Source: Hypomyces perniciosus (Eukaryota; Ascomycota; Sordariomycetes; Hypocreales; Hypocreaceae). From it: DNA of 64,000 nucleotides. A program made the position numbers and the translations under genes. Positions 13,191 through 24,599 of this stretch are shown here, one piece after another. The stretch spans positions 4,340,001 to 4,404,000 of the forward strand of contig SPDT01000005.1 in the NCBI GenBank assembly GCA_008477525.1, written 5' to 3'. The notes beneath the pieces are model-generated. The model was given only the letters and a program-made list of their open reading frames with translations. It did not search any database and had not been told where the DNA came from. Position 1 is the stretch's first letter. Every line of letters begins with the position of its first letter.

Positions 13191-14882
13191 ATGGTTTGGC
13201 AACACGGTGACCATCATGACATCCCCCAACACCTGCGCATCTACAAGTAAGTGGCATTGCTCACAAACCATTATTTCCCTGATTCCTTTCATAAGTTTTG
13301 AAATCCTCATTCCCTTCTCTTCAGACCTGGGGCGTGGCTCCCTGCAGACCATCGCGTGCACCAAGAGTATCTTCGCCGCGTAACGAAGCACGCAGACAGA
13401 CACCCACGGGCGGAACTTACGCCTGCGCTTCAGGAGTTCAAGACCTTAATTGAGGGCAATCCTCGTGTGTATATGTATTTTACACAGATGTTTGAGGAGA
13501 TCCCGAGAAAACAACCCTACTGGCGCGACCCGACGGGAACGAAGCAGATCCGTGACTACCACCAAATGCTGCAGGTGCTGAATCATATTGTTACGAGAGC
13601 GCCAGAGTGGACGGATGCAGCCGAGAGTGTAGGCATGGTCGGGGTGCCAATGTGTGCAATCTTCGACTACCCTATGGCCACAGCAAGGTGCGTTTGCACT
13701 GAGCGACATCGAATGGTTGCTCTCCTGTTGTTGATATGCACCAGCACAGCACGCGAGGGTTCGCTAACGGTGAGAACCACAGTGGCCATGCCGCATTTTT
13801 GGACCCAGATGTCAACAGGGCGCTGAAGAAGGTGTTGAATGAATGGGGAAAGTTTCTACAGGTAGGGACATCCACCTGTAGTCTGGAATTCACTTACCAT
13901 GAACCGAGCTAACTGGGTTTTATATTGATAGACATCTCAGTCCGCTGAAGTTCTTAACGATCATTCGTTGGGCTGGTTTGGCGAAACTGGTTTAGGAGAC
14001 CTTGTGCAGGTCGCCAACGCCCCATACAAGTCATCCATGAAGTTCGGGGACATGTTTATCTGCGATCCGACGGTTAAGAATTATGGATTTAAGTCCTGGG
14101 ATGGTAAGCCTTGGCCTGGCTTCATTATTCTTTATCCATTTCCTGTCGATTCTGCGCTTCTTTTGTGCCTCTGTGCATTGCTAACCAACTGATTGTTTGT
14201 AGACTTCTTCACTCGCAGAGTTCACGACAAGGCGCGACCTGTCGCCTCTCCAGATGATGATAGCATTGTCGCCAATGCCTGCGAATCCAAGGTCTATAAC
14301 ATCGAGTATAACGCCAAGTTGCGCGATCGATTCTTTGCCAAAGGCCAGCCGTATTCGGTGCTTGACATGCTTGCGCACGACCCACTATCAAGGCACTTTG
14401 CTGGCGCGACCGTATACCAGGCATTCCTCTCAGCTCTGTCATACCACCGGTGGCACACACCAGTATCCGGTGCGATACGGCGCAGCTTTGTGCAGGACGG
14501 CACGTATTTCAGCGAGCCACTGTTTGAAGGCGTCGGGGACCCGACCATTATGGAGATTGACACCAGGGGCATCTCAGTCGGTCAGGGATACCTGTCTGCA
14601 CTCGCAACACGTGCGATTATCTTCATCGAGGCGGATAATCCCGCGATAGGGCTGATGGCCTTCATTGGCATTGGAATGGATGAGGTGAGCACCTGTGAGA
14701 TCACAGTCAAGGAGGGGCAGTATGTAAAGAAAGGCGATGAACTGGGCATGTTCCATTTTGGCGGCTCAACCCACTGTCTACTATTCCGGAAGGGAGTGGA
14801 GCTGACAGGGTTTCCCGAAGTGGGCAGAGACGAAAATGTACCAGTACGCGGTCAGCTTGCCATGGTGAAGTCCTCTGTATAA
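13191..14882 (+). CDS. PSD-family decarboxylase, PsiD-like (aromatic amino acid or phosphatidylserine decarboxylase)
   Basis: Five exons: 13191-13246, 13325-13687, 13783-13861, 13932-14103, 14203-14882. All introns are GT-AG and the joined frame is 1350 nt, 449 residues. The start is the ATG of MVWQHGDHHD. The N-terminal half resembles the PSDC domain found before the decarboxylase domain in soluble fungal PSD-like enzymes. Exon 5 opens with DDFFTRRVHD and has YHRWHTPVSG and the C-terminal FGGSTH. In this family the chain is cut in a Gly-Ser motif and the Ser becomes a pyruvoyl cofactor; here the Ser would be about residue 412. No mitochondrial presequence or membrane segment is seen, unlike housekeeping PSDs. 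Length and layout match PsiD, the fungal L-tryptophan decarboxylase of psilocybin synthesis, but substrate cannot be told from sequence alone. No kinase, methyltransferase or P450 sits beside it. Confidence 0.88.
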
Positions 14883-16433
14883 AAAACAAGATTAATACAT
14901 ACTTCTTAGTGGAAGGGTCATCTTGTCTTGTTTATATGTTACCTCAGGAATCCCCTTATGAGTATCTTTATGGGCATGTTCCACATTTAAGAACGTGATT
15001 GTTCCCTGCACGACTCCTAATTATAAAATCTATGCGCTCTGTTCGTGATTCCTGTGCTAAGCATCTGCATAGTCCCAATTCATAAGAATAGGACGTACTT
15101 CGTACTACGTACTCTATATTAGTATGCAAATGTTGTGATTAACCGGGTTGTGCCCGCTCTGCGAAATGGTTTTGGTTGGAAGATTTTTGGGTTGTCCATG
15201 CTTCCTTCGCACTTGTTGGCTTTCTTTGCCTACCCTAACATCTGCTCTGAGGCTTCAAGGTGCCATGCTTGTGTGGTTGTTGGTCTGTCTCCAGGTTTTT
15301 CGACCTTTTTCATATGTTTAAAGCGATTTTTTATACGCGAGCACTCCATTTCGAAGGTCACTAGTATTGCTTCCATGAGGTATATAACCAGGGATTTCTC
15401 ATTAAGTTCTTTCGAAATGCATTATCAGAGTCTTGCGACCAACAAGTAAGTATTTGACCATGAAAGTAGACATCCAATAATGTGCACTTCAAACCCTTGT
15501 GTCGTCCCCGAGGACCAACAATTGCAACGGAAGTATTTCTGGACTCACGCCTTCACTCCCCTTGCTCACTTATGGATGAGACAAGAGACCCAAACTACCA
15601 GAGATTCTATTTTGGCTGCGTGTTTCGAGCCAATGCGCCGATGGGCCACCCTAACAGTTAGAGATGTTGCGTATATAGGGCTCGTGTAGTCAGCAGTCAT
15701 CTCACTCTGTAAGGATCAAATGGCACCTGAATTCCTGCTCTATTCATTTCTCCCCTTGATGTCCTCGGGACCGTCCTCTTCATCGCTGATAGTTTCCCGG
15801 TCAGCCAATTTATAGTGCTTGAAGAACGCGACGCGTTCTTCTTCTCCACCCTCTTAGACCCTCCTCGTATTCCAATTCGTGTCATCTTTATCGGACTTTT
15901 TCCACCAATCCACGTTATCTAACAAGAGACCACATCTGCGGACAGGTGGCAATCCAGATGAAAGGCAAGTACATAGTATTGAGAACCCATACGGGCCTCA
16001 TCCAAAGGCCTGGATATATACCAAGAGCATGCTGATCAGAGAGAGCCAGAATGACTTGATACACCGGACTTGGATGCCGATACACCGTTTGGTCTCCAGT
16101 GCCGTCTGGATGAGATTGCTAACTGTCATAGAACTCGCTCCAAGAGAGACTGGCCAGCGATGTCGGGAAGTACTCCAACACGTGTGGTAGCGTAGGTCAT
16201 GTTAAGAGTAACTTAGGGAAAGGCTGAGGCATTGCTTGAATGACTGTAATTTGACTTTATAATTTATGTCACAGTTGTTAAGAACTTTCATATTATTATT
16301 ATCCTATATTTTTAATTCGTTATTTAAATATCATCTTTTCGTAAGCCTGTTCAGTAAATTGATTGTATTACCTTGATTACGTAAATAATAATAATAATAA
16401 TAATATAATAGAAAAAAGGAGCAGAATGTCTCC
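14883..16433. other. Region without recognised gene
   Basis: About 1.5 kb of normal composition. Open frames at 15135-15449, 15480-15689 and 15879-16190 have no domain I recognise. A segment at about 15740-15845 is related, in reverse complement, to 31286-31400 on the far side of the transposon block. A direct TACGTAC-type cluster lies at 15095-15115. Confidence 0.4.
16384..16404 (+). repeat. (AAT)n microsatellite
   Basis: Seven uninterrupted AAT units, just downstream (on the minus strand) of the stop codon of the cysteine-rich remnant. Confidence 0.9.
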
Positions 16434-16703
16434 TTATATTTCCTCTTCAATACATTTACCCTTCTGGCAGTTACCAGGGAAGCAGTCTAGGTCAGATAAG
16501 CATTGCGAGCCCGAGGGAAGAACCGATCAACAAGACCAAATATGCTCTGACCAACGCCATCTTTTACGCGGGCGCAAACACTACTGTCACCAGCAGTCAA
16601 AGTATAGCATCTCTTGCCAAAGTGATAAAGGCACTTCCCCTCTGGCTCAGAACAGAAGGGATCGCTTATCGATGTGAATAGGCTCTCCATACATTTAACT
16701 ATT
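16434..16703 (-). pseudogene. Cysteine-rich repeat protein, C-terminal part (cut by transposon insertion)
   Basis: Read on the minus strand, one frame gives KCMESLFTSISDPFCSEPEG followed by KCLYHFGKRCYTLTAGDSSVC. A shifted frame then gives SQCLSDLDCFPGNCQKGKC and stops at 16434-16436 after IEEEI. The Cys spacing and the FCSE...KCLY...C signature are shared with 30660-31108. The shift lies between about 16515 and 16590. It could be a small indel or an intron (a weak GTAAAA donor and CTAG acceptor are present), but no fully convincing splice is seen. Upstream the reading runs directly into the LINE tail at about 16704, so the 5' part is missing here. The protein was probably secreted; its function is unknown. 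Confidence 0.55.
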
Positions 16704-16788
16704 GTTTATTTGTTTGTTTTAATATTTACATCTATTAAGTAAACTAGGTATATAAATCCCGTATAGGCAATAGGATATTAGGAGCTGG
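16704..16788 (-). mobile_element. LINE-like 3' end, minus orientation, interrupted by Gypsy copy B
   Basis: This segment, from TGTTTATTTGTTTGTTTT through AGTAAACTAGGTATATAAAT to GGAGCTGG, is the reverse complement of 6505-6606. Both share the word TAGGCAATAGGATATTA. The alignment stops exactly where the LTR of copy B begins (TGTCAG at 16789), so the Gypsy element landed inside this LINE copy. Confidence 0.65.
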
Positions 16789-17050
16789 TGTCAGAGACCC
16801 TCTTTAGGGCAGACGGATCGGGCGAGGGGCTGCGACCCTAGGGAAGAGTAGAGGAGGTTAAAGAGCAGTCACTTAAAGGAGAGGTAAGTGCTAACAAGCA
16901 GGTAATAAGCCAGAAACTAATAGTTAAGTATAGCAGCAGTAGTTTACTAGTCTCTAAAGTTCTATATCTTTAAGGACTATAGTTACTTTTATATATATAT
17001 TCTGGCCTATATAATATTATAAAAGCTTTAAAGTTTCCAGTCTCTTAATA
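16789..17050 (-). repeat. LTR of Gypsy copy B (3' LTR of the minus-strand element)
   Basis: Best preserved LTR of this family in the window; starts TGTCAGAGACCC. The other end reads TCTCTTAATA where the sister LTR has TCTCCTGACA, i.e. RIP-type transitions at the terminus. The polypurine tract lies right next to it at 17054-17067 (minus strand). Confidence 0.85.
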
Positions 17051-20000
17051 GGCTACCCCCCTTTTTATAGCATTAACCTTAATACCAGTAAAGACTTTAT
17101 ATTTAACTAGCTCTTTTTTGGCTTTTAATACTTTATTACTATATTAAATAGTAATTATTTTTTATATAAATACTTTTTTAAGCTTTAAATTTAAATATTT
17201 TAGTATATATTTAATAGCTTAAAAAGCTTTTAACTTTATAGTTTAAAAGTATACTTTTATATATTTAAATTTAAAGGGTAATAGAGAAATCTTATATAAT
17301 AAACTAACCCTTTACTGTTAATATATAAGTAATTTACTTTATTTTTCTTCTTTTAATTTATTATTATATATAAATATATTATATATATTTTTATTTTACT
17401 TTTCTTTTTTATTTATAATTTTAATTTCTATTTACTTTTCTTTTTCTTTCTTTTTTTCTTTTTTATCTCTTTCTTTTTTTTGCCTTTTTTTTATAGGCGC
17501 TTTCTTTATAAATATTCCTTCCTTTTACTTTTTATTACCAGTTAACCTATTATATAATCGCAGTTCTCTTTTCTTAATTTAGCCTGCTACTATAAATTCT
17601 TTTTTTCCTTTTATAATAGATATTGCTATTTTATAAATTTTCTATAGTTAATTTTTTACTATAACTTTTTATTTAATATATTTACAGCTTAGTTTTAGAA
17701 AATAATAGTAATCCTGCAGTATCCGAGAACTTTAATATAGTAAGCCTATTTTCACTTATAGCTAATGCTATCTCGGTTATATCTTTATTAGAATACCTTC
17801 CTTTTAAAATTGCTATACTTTTACTAGTAAAATACTAGAAAGCTACTAGTAATTTAACCTAATAGGTATTTTAATATAGATATAACTATTAGCTATTATT
17901 AACTCACTATAAACACTTTACTTTATACTATTATTATTTTAACTTTTTAATTAAATAGAATATAAAGTTAAAGAAAAACCTTTTTAATATTATAATAATA
18001 AATATAAATTTTATATAATTAAAAAGTAAAACTTTTTATATTAATTTATATTATATTAACTGCTTTTAACAAATATTTTTATTGTTTTTTAAATAATAAA
18101 TTATATAATTTAATTGCCTATTAATTTATTAATACTATTAAAGTATTAGTTTAATATTCTTAAAAGTCCTTTATTAATAAAGTAAATACTTTAATATTAC
18201 TTTTTTATTATATAATAGCAGTTAATGAAAACCTAGTCTATAATAGCATTACTATAAGTTTAATCTAAAAAGAACTTTATATTAATATAATAGAAGTTAG
18301 GCCTAGTTAAAGAGTAAAAAGAGAAAAAGTTTATAGTAAATAAATAGCATTGCCGCTAAAATTTAAAGTGCTTAAACCTTTAAGTTACTTTTAATTAGGT
18401 AAACTTTTTCGCTATTATTACTGCAATTATATATACTTTTATTTTAATATATATTTATTTATTTATAATGAGCAGTTTTTAATTAATTACTAAATAATAT
18501 ATTAATATACTGAAATTCTTATATTTCTTTAAGTATATTTTACTATTATAAAAGATTGCGATAAAGTATTCTTTAAAGATAAGGAGAATTAACTGTTATT
18601 TAATAATAGTATTACTGCTTATTTACTGTAAGATATATACTATTGCGAGTTTATTTTCTGTTTTTAATTAACTGGTTAAAACTGCGCAGTACTTTACTCC
18701 CTTTAACTTTATAACGCTTAATAGTAGTAGCTGGTTATTTACTAGTAAATTACTGCTTATACTTTTAAATTAATTTAATATCAGTAAAATTACTTTTCAT
18801 TTATTAAATATTATTAATCTTTAAATAGTCTTTTTATTTAATTAAGTATAAGTATTATATCCTTTTATATTTATAATTAATAAAAATTTTAACTTTAACT
18901 ATTTTTTTAGCGCTAAAAGGGTAATCTGTTAGCTTAAAAGGTTTTCTTTTATAGCTATAATATAGTTGAAGATTTATAATATTAAAAACATTATAAACTT
19001 TAATAGAAAATAAAAGATAAATTTAATATGCTAATTTATTTATTTTAATTTAGCGTTTAATTTAGTAAAGATTAATATACTTTTTAGCGAGTTTTTTATT
19101 AAATTACTAGAGTTTTAAGTATTTTATAGAAAGTAATACTTAATTGCCTATAGTGAATTTCTTTTTAAATTAATAAATATTATATTATTTTTTAAATTTT
19201 TTTTTTAGCTTTATTATAATATTTATTTAGCTATTTTATAGGTAGCTTAAAGCTTTTCTACCTTTATAATAGTATTGGTATAATATTTATAATAAGTTAA
19301 TCTATTATAACTTAAAGCGTTAAGCTTATCGCTAAATAGTAAAAAAGCCAATAAATAGCTAGTTATAGAATATTTAATACTATTATATATAGATTAAGTA
19401 AAAGATAATTTTTATAGCTAGTTATTTTATTATTTACTATAAAAAAATATAAATAATATTTTAAGGCTTAATTCTATTATTTAATTTAACTATTAGTCTA
19501 TAAGTGAAAAGTAGTGCTAAATCGCTATTTATAAGTAAATAAGTAATAGAAACTTCGCTAAAATCTAGATTTAAATAATTAATTTTTATTAAAGATAATT
19601 CCTTATAGTATTTTAAAAATTAAATAAATATATTTTATAAAAAGGTTAGCGACTCTATTACTTATAATATATATTATTATAAGTATATATAGGGTATATT
19701 TTATATATTAATTAATAATAATAAAAATTATATTATATAAATATTTGCCTTTATAGTTTAAGATTTCCGGTAAATTTATAATACAATCTATAAATATTTC
19801 TTTAAAAAGTCTTTTTAATATTAAAAATAAAGTAAATTTACGATAAGGTTAATAGGTTTTTGCCTTTATTATTTAGTAAATATAATATATAAATATATAA
19901 CGCTTAATATTTTATTTTATACTTTATTAGTTATAAATTAATATAATATATTTTAAAGTATAGTTAACTTTTTATATTTAATAGTTAGATTATTATAAAG

Positions 20001-21132
20001 TAATATTGAAATTATAATATATTTAAAGAAAGTATTAAAGTAATATAAAAAATATATTTATTAATATTAATATATAGCTTTATATTTTATAGCTTTTTAA
20101 AAATTTAATAAATATACTATATATACTCTTTAAAGGTATAGCTATAAATTAATATATTATTAAAATATATAATATAAATAAAATTAATTAGATTTTATAA
20201 TATATTATTAATATATTACTAAAAAGTTATAAGGGAATTTATAAGGCTAAATAATATAATATTATACTTAAAGTATCTATATTAACAGTAAAATACTATC
20301 TGTGATTTATTTTCTTTATAAAGAAATATCTAGTTATATATATCTTTTAAATTAAGCTTAAAAAAAATCTTAATATATAAAAGTTTATTAAAAATCTTAA
20401 AGATTAATAGTAAAAAAGCATGGTTTTTATAAGTTATTTTATTTAAAGTATAGAAATTAATATATATTTACAGTTTATTGCCTTTCTTTAATATAAAGAT
20501 TATAAAGGTATTTATAAATTAATCAATTATTAAATTTATATATTTTATAATACTTTTTTTTTATATATTTATAGAAGGTTTTTAGCTTTTTAAGTATTAA
20601 GTTATAGATAAGACTTTATAAAGGTATTTTCCTATTTTTTAACTTAATAGTATACTATCAATTTATTAATATATCAATCGCTTTTTCTATAAAAAAGATA
20701 TTAATAAAATTATAATATATAAAAGCAATTTTAAATATAAGGTTAATTTATAGTCTTTAAGGAAATAGCTTTATTTAAGTTAAAAAATAATAGGTTTTCT
20801 GAAGCTTTTAACCTAACTTCTAGCTTCTTTTTAGTTATTAATATAAAAGTTATTTAGGCTTTTTAATAGTTTATTATAGCTGCTTCTTAAAGGCTATTAA
20901 CGTAATAAAATCCTTAGTTAAAGGATAATTCTATTAATTATACTTTTATAAAAAGGTAAGATTAGCTTCTTAAAATTAAAGTCTTTTTAAAATAAAGTCT
21001 TTTAAGCTATTAGCAATAATATAATAAAGTAATTACTTTTTCTTTACTTTTTAATTGTTAATTATTTTTATAAATATATTTATATAGCTATAAATTATAA
21101 TCGAAATATTTAAAAAAAAAATAATAAATTTA

Positions 21133-21137
21133 AAAGC
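21133..21137 (+). repeat. Target site duplication AAAGC (left)
   Basis: AAAGC directly precedes the left LTR of the inner element and recurs at 28426-28430 directly after its right LTR. Copy A has a single AAAGC at the matching place near 4480, which confirms the empty site. Confidence 0.85.
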
Positions 21138-21309
21138 TGTTATAGCACCGACTATAACGCGATACTGACGCCCTGTTACGTGAGCCCCGGTCACGTGACT
21201 AGGCCCTAACACGTTCCTAGCTATAGCTTTCTATAAAGCCTTAAGGCTTTCTCGCTCTCTACAGCACAACAATAATATTTGCCTTAACCTACCTTTTTAT
21301 ACTGTAGTA
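21138..21309 (+). repeat. 5' LTR of inner Gypsy element
   Basis: 172 bp, begins TGTTATAGCA and ends CTGTAGTA. It shares unbroken words such as ACGTGAGCCCCGG with the right LTR. All differences from the right LTR are C/T or G/A. Confidence 0.92.
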
Positions 21310-21869
21310 GTTTATACTATCCCTTAATTTAACTGTACCGTCGCGAGGCATATACCTAACCGATTATAAATTCCCTTTAAATCCCCCTTTATTCCTAAAC
21401 CTATAATAACGCCTCTACAGCCTAGCCTTTATCCCTTAAACCCTATATCTATAGGAAATTAATTATAAACGAGATAAATATAAATACCCTAAACCCTACC
21501 CTACAGCCTAACCTAGCCTAATAGACTATAATCTTAGCTATAAAGCTTATACTTTTCCCTTTTATTTTTAAAACCCTATAAAAATCCAGCATTAATAGTA
21601 ACTATATATATTTAATAAATATAATTATTAGGGATAATAACTTTTATTATTAATTTTATCTTTTTAGCTAAATAATTAAAAAGGGCTTAACTTAATAAAA
21701 AAATGAAAATAAACCTTTAAGTAGGAAATCTTAAAGTAAATAGCTGAAAATTAAGACTTTAAAGTATAAATTAAGGCTTAAGTTAAAGCTTTAAATATAG
21801 CTTTACTACTAAGCTTTAAAAATAATCATTTATTTAGCTGCTGCTAAATTAAAGACTTTAAATAATTTT

Positions 21870-22440
21870 GTTAAAATAATGAGGTTATACTGAACCTCAT
21901 TTATGTGTAGCTTCTAGGAAGCTGCATACAACGCAGCAATAAGGAAACGACTGAGAGTCTAATTAGGTTAACAATAGATAAACAATTGAATTGTAACTAA
22001 ACTAATAGCTAGAAACCTATAGAATATCTGGTGTATGTGCGGCTGTTGTAGAAGTGATTGTAGAACAATGCTTTGTCTTCTACAATAGTCCTCCGACTAG
22101 ATAATAGGAATGCGGCGGCAGAATTGGGTTCGTGGCCCCATTCCTATTTTCCGCAAAATTCATTTATATGGGAAATCGTCCAAATCGACTCACGGCCATA
22201 CAAACAGGAAACCATTTTAGTCAGATTTTTCACAATAGCCATTGTGGCCATTGTATTGAGTCTAGGGTAGGCGGGGTAGCTGATCCTAGCTCAATTGTTA
22301 TCGTTGAAGATAACAGAAATTTCCTGACTTACACCGAAGTTCCTCCAGGGACTCGGTCCTAGCGTCGGGCCTAATTCCAGGTCTAACCGGAATAGGAAGG
22401 TTACCTAATTACATAGAGATCCTTGCTTTTTAGCCCTCCT
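21870..22440. other. Less mutated, GC-richer island inside the inner Gypsy element
   Basis: Between AT-rich flanks lies about 570 bp of near-normal composition. It opens with a short inverted repeat (TGAGGTT...AACCTCA, 21890-21900 region) and contains words such as AGCTTCTAGGAAGCTGCATA, and a 65-codon open frame at 22073-22270. The start resembles what I would expect of a Copia-type LTR or internal leader, so an insertion or a captured fragment is possible. I could not define clean ends or a target duplication, and the open frame has no recognisable domain. Confidence 0.4.
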
Positions 22441-24599
22441 TTTTAACAAATTTAATAGTAAATAAAAAAATATTATTAAATATTAGTAAAAATATATTAA
22501 CTAGTATTTTTAAATTAATATTACCTTTACAGGCAATTAATTAATCTTTTTAATTAAACTTAAAAAAATCCTATATATTATAAATCTTTTAAAGGGAGAT
22601 ATATATTAACTGTAATAAAGAAATTTTAATATTATTATTAAAAGTCTTAATAACCCTACCTAATAGTATTAAAAAATTAATATAGTACTTTTTACTGATT
22701 TTAATAAATAATATAAAATAATTAACTTCTTTTAAAAAGTAGTATAGTTTTTTAATAACTTATATATATTATATAAGCCTTTTTAAAATTTTATAGTAGA
22801 GTTATCTATATTAGGCAGTAAATATAATAAAACTATTAAATAAATAATAAAGGCTTTAAAGATAAAGGTTTTTTAAAAGTTTACTAATACTATAAAGACT
22901 TAAATAATTAAGCTAAATAAATCTAACTTTACTAAATAGTATTAACTCTATTAAACTATCTATAATAGGCTTTAAGAGGGCGCCTATTATAATGCCTTTT
23001 ATACTTCCTAAATAGATTAATATTAATAAAGCTATTAATAGTAGTAGTATTAGTATTAATAGTAATATTATTAATATTAATAGAATAATTAAACTGCTAC
23101 TTTAGCGCTAGTTAGCGATTTAATATAACTGGATATTATATATACTTTATTACTTTACCTTTAAGTCTTTTATAAGGAATATATTATTAAAGGACTCTAC
23201 TTTTACTGCAAAAAAGCAGGCTATAACCTTAATAAATACAATAAAAAAAAGTAGTTTAATATATATTAAAGCAATCTATATTAAATATAAAATTAAAACT
23301 GCTAAGTTTAGCTATACTAGCTATACTTTAATTTAATAATACTTTAAAGCTAATAACAGAATAGCCTAGTAAGGTATAATAATTAAACTCTAATAGTGCA
23401 CTAATATTACTTATAATGCCTAGGTAACCTATAAATCTAAGCCCTAAATAATACACCCTCTCTAAATATTAATAAAGATAATAATAGTAGCACTGCCCTA
23501 TTAACTTTTAGTTTACTTTAATTTAGCTAGACCTACCCATTAAAAACCTAAACCTAACTTATAAACTAAAGAAAAGATTAACCTCTATTAAAAGTCGCAA
23601 ATAAAGGTTAATTATAAATAAAACTATTACCTTAGAATAAATCTATTGCTATCTTTTTAATTAAAAACCCTTTAAACTTAAATTAATAAACATTAAATCC
23701 CTTTTAATATAAACTATACTATTCTTTATATATAATATCTATATTAATATAAAAGCTTTAATAAATAATAGCTGTATACTTTAAGCTTTTATTAGCTGTA
23801 TTTTTATTAAATAATTTAATATTACTATTTAATAACTGCTATTTATTAAAAATCTTGTATTTATTAATAAAAGTATAGTTAATAAAATTTTAGACTTTTT
23901 TATTATATAAACTGTAATTGGCTTTTATAAAGAACTCTGCCTCTTTTTTATTATAAATATCCCTAATAATATACCTATAATCTTTAGCCTTTTATAGTTA
24001 AAAAAAATATAACTTTAATATTAATTAAACGGAGTTAACTATTAGTTTTAAATTTTATTACTATTATAATAACTATTTTTTAAAAAGTATAGCTGGCTTT
24101 ATATAAATCTTAATAGTAGTTAAAATAAAAAATAATTTCATTAAAGCTAATATAAGGACTATATATTACTAATTATTAATAGTTAAAAATACTTTAAATA
24201 AAGTAGAGTTTAATTTAATTAAATAAAAAACTATACTATACTAGTAATTATTAGTTAAGAATACTTTAAAAGAAATAGACTATAACTTAATTAAAGAGGG
24301 GGCCTTTAAATTATGTATTTTATAAACCTTAACGCTAAATTAAAACTATTATATAACCTGCAAGTATAGTAGAACTAATAACAAAGAAATATAGGTATAA
24401 ATAATCTTAAACTAAATATATATAAAGCCACTGCCTGCCTTTATAATTTACAGTTAATAATAAAAAGGGAAACCTTTATTAAAGCTATTACTATTACTTT
24501 TTAATATACTACTTTTATAAAACTAAACTAAACTTTAAAATTAAGAAATATACCTAGATATAGCAGATATATAAATAATAGTAGCTATAAACTTTATTA

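Noticed and set aside
15135..15449. 104-codon open frame downstream of the decarboxylase
   Set aside because: Hydrophobic but without signal, domain or partner exon; likely 3' flanking sequence.
22073..22362. Short open frames in the GC-richer island as a cargo gene
   Set aside because: Only 65 and 76 codons in overlapping frames, without domain or start context; they exist mainly because the island is less mutated.
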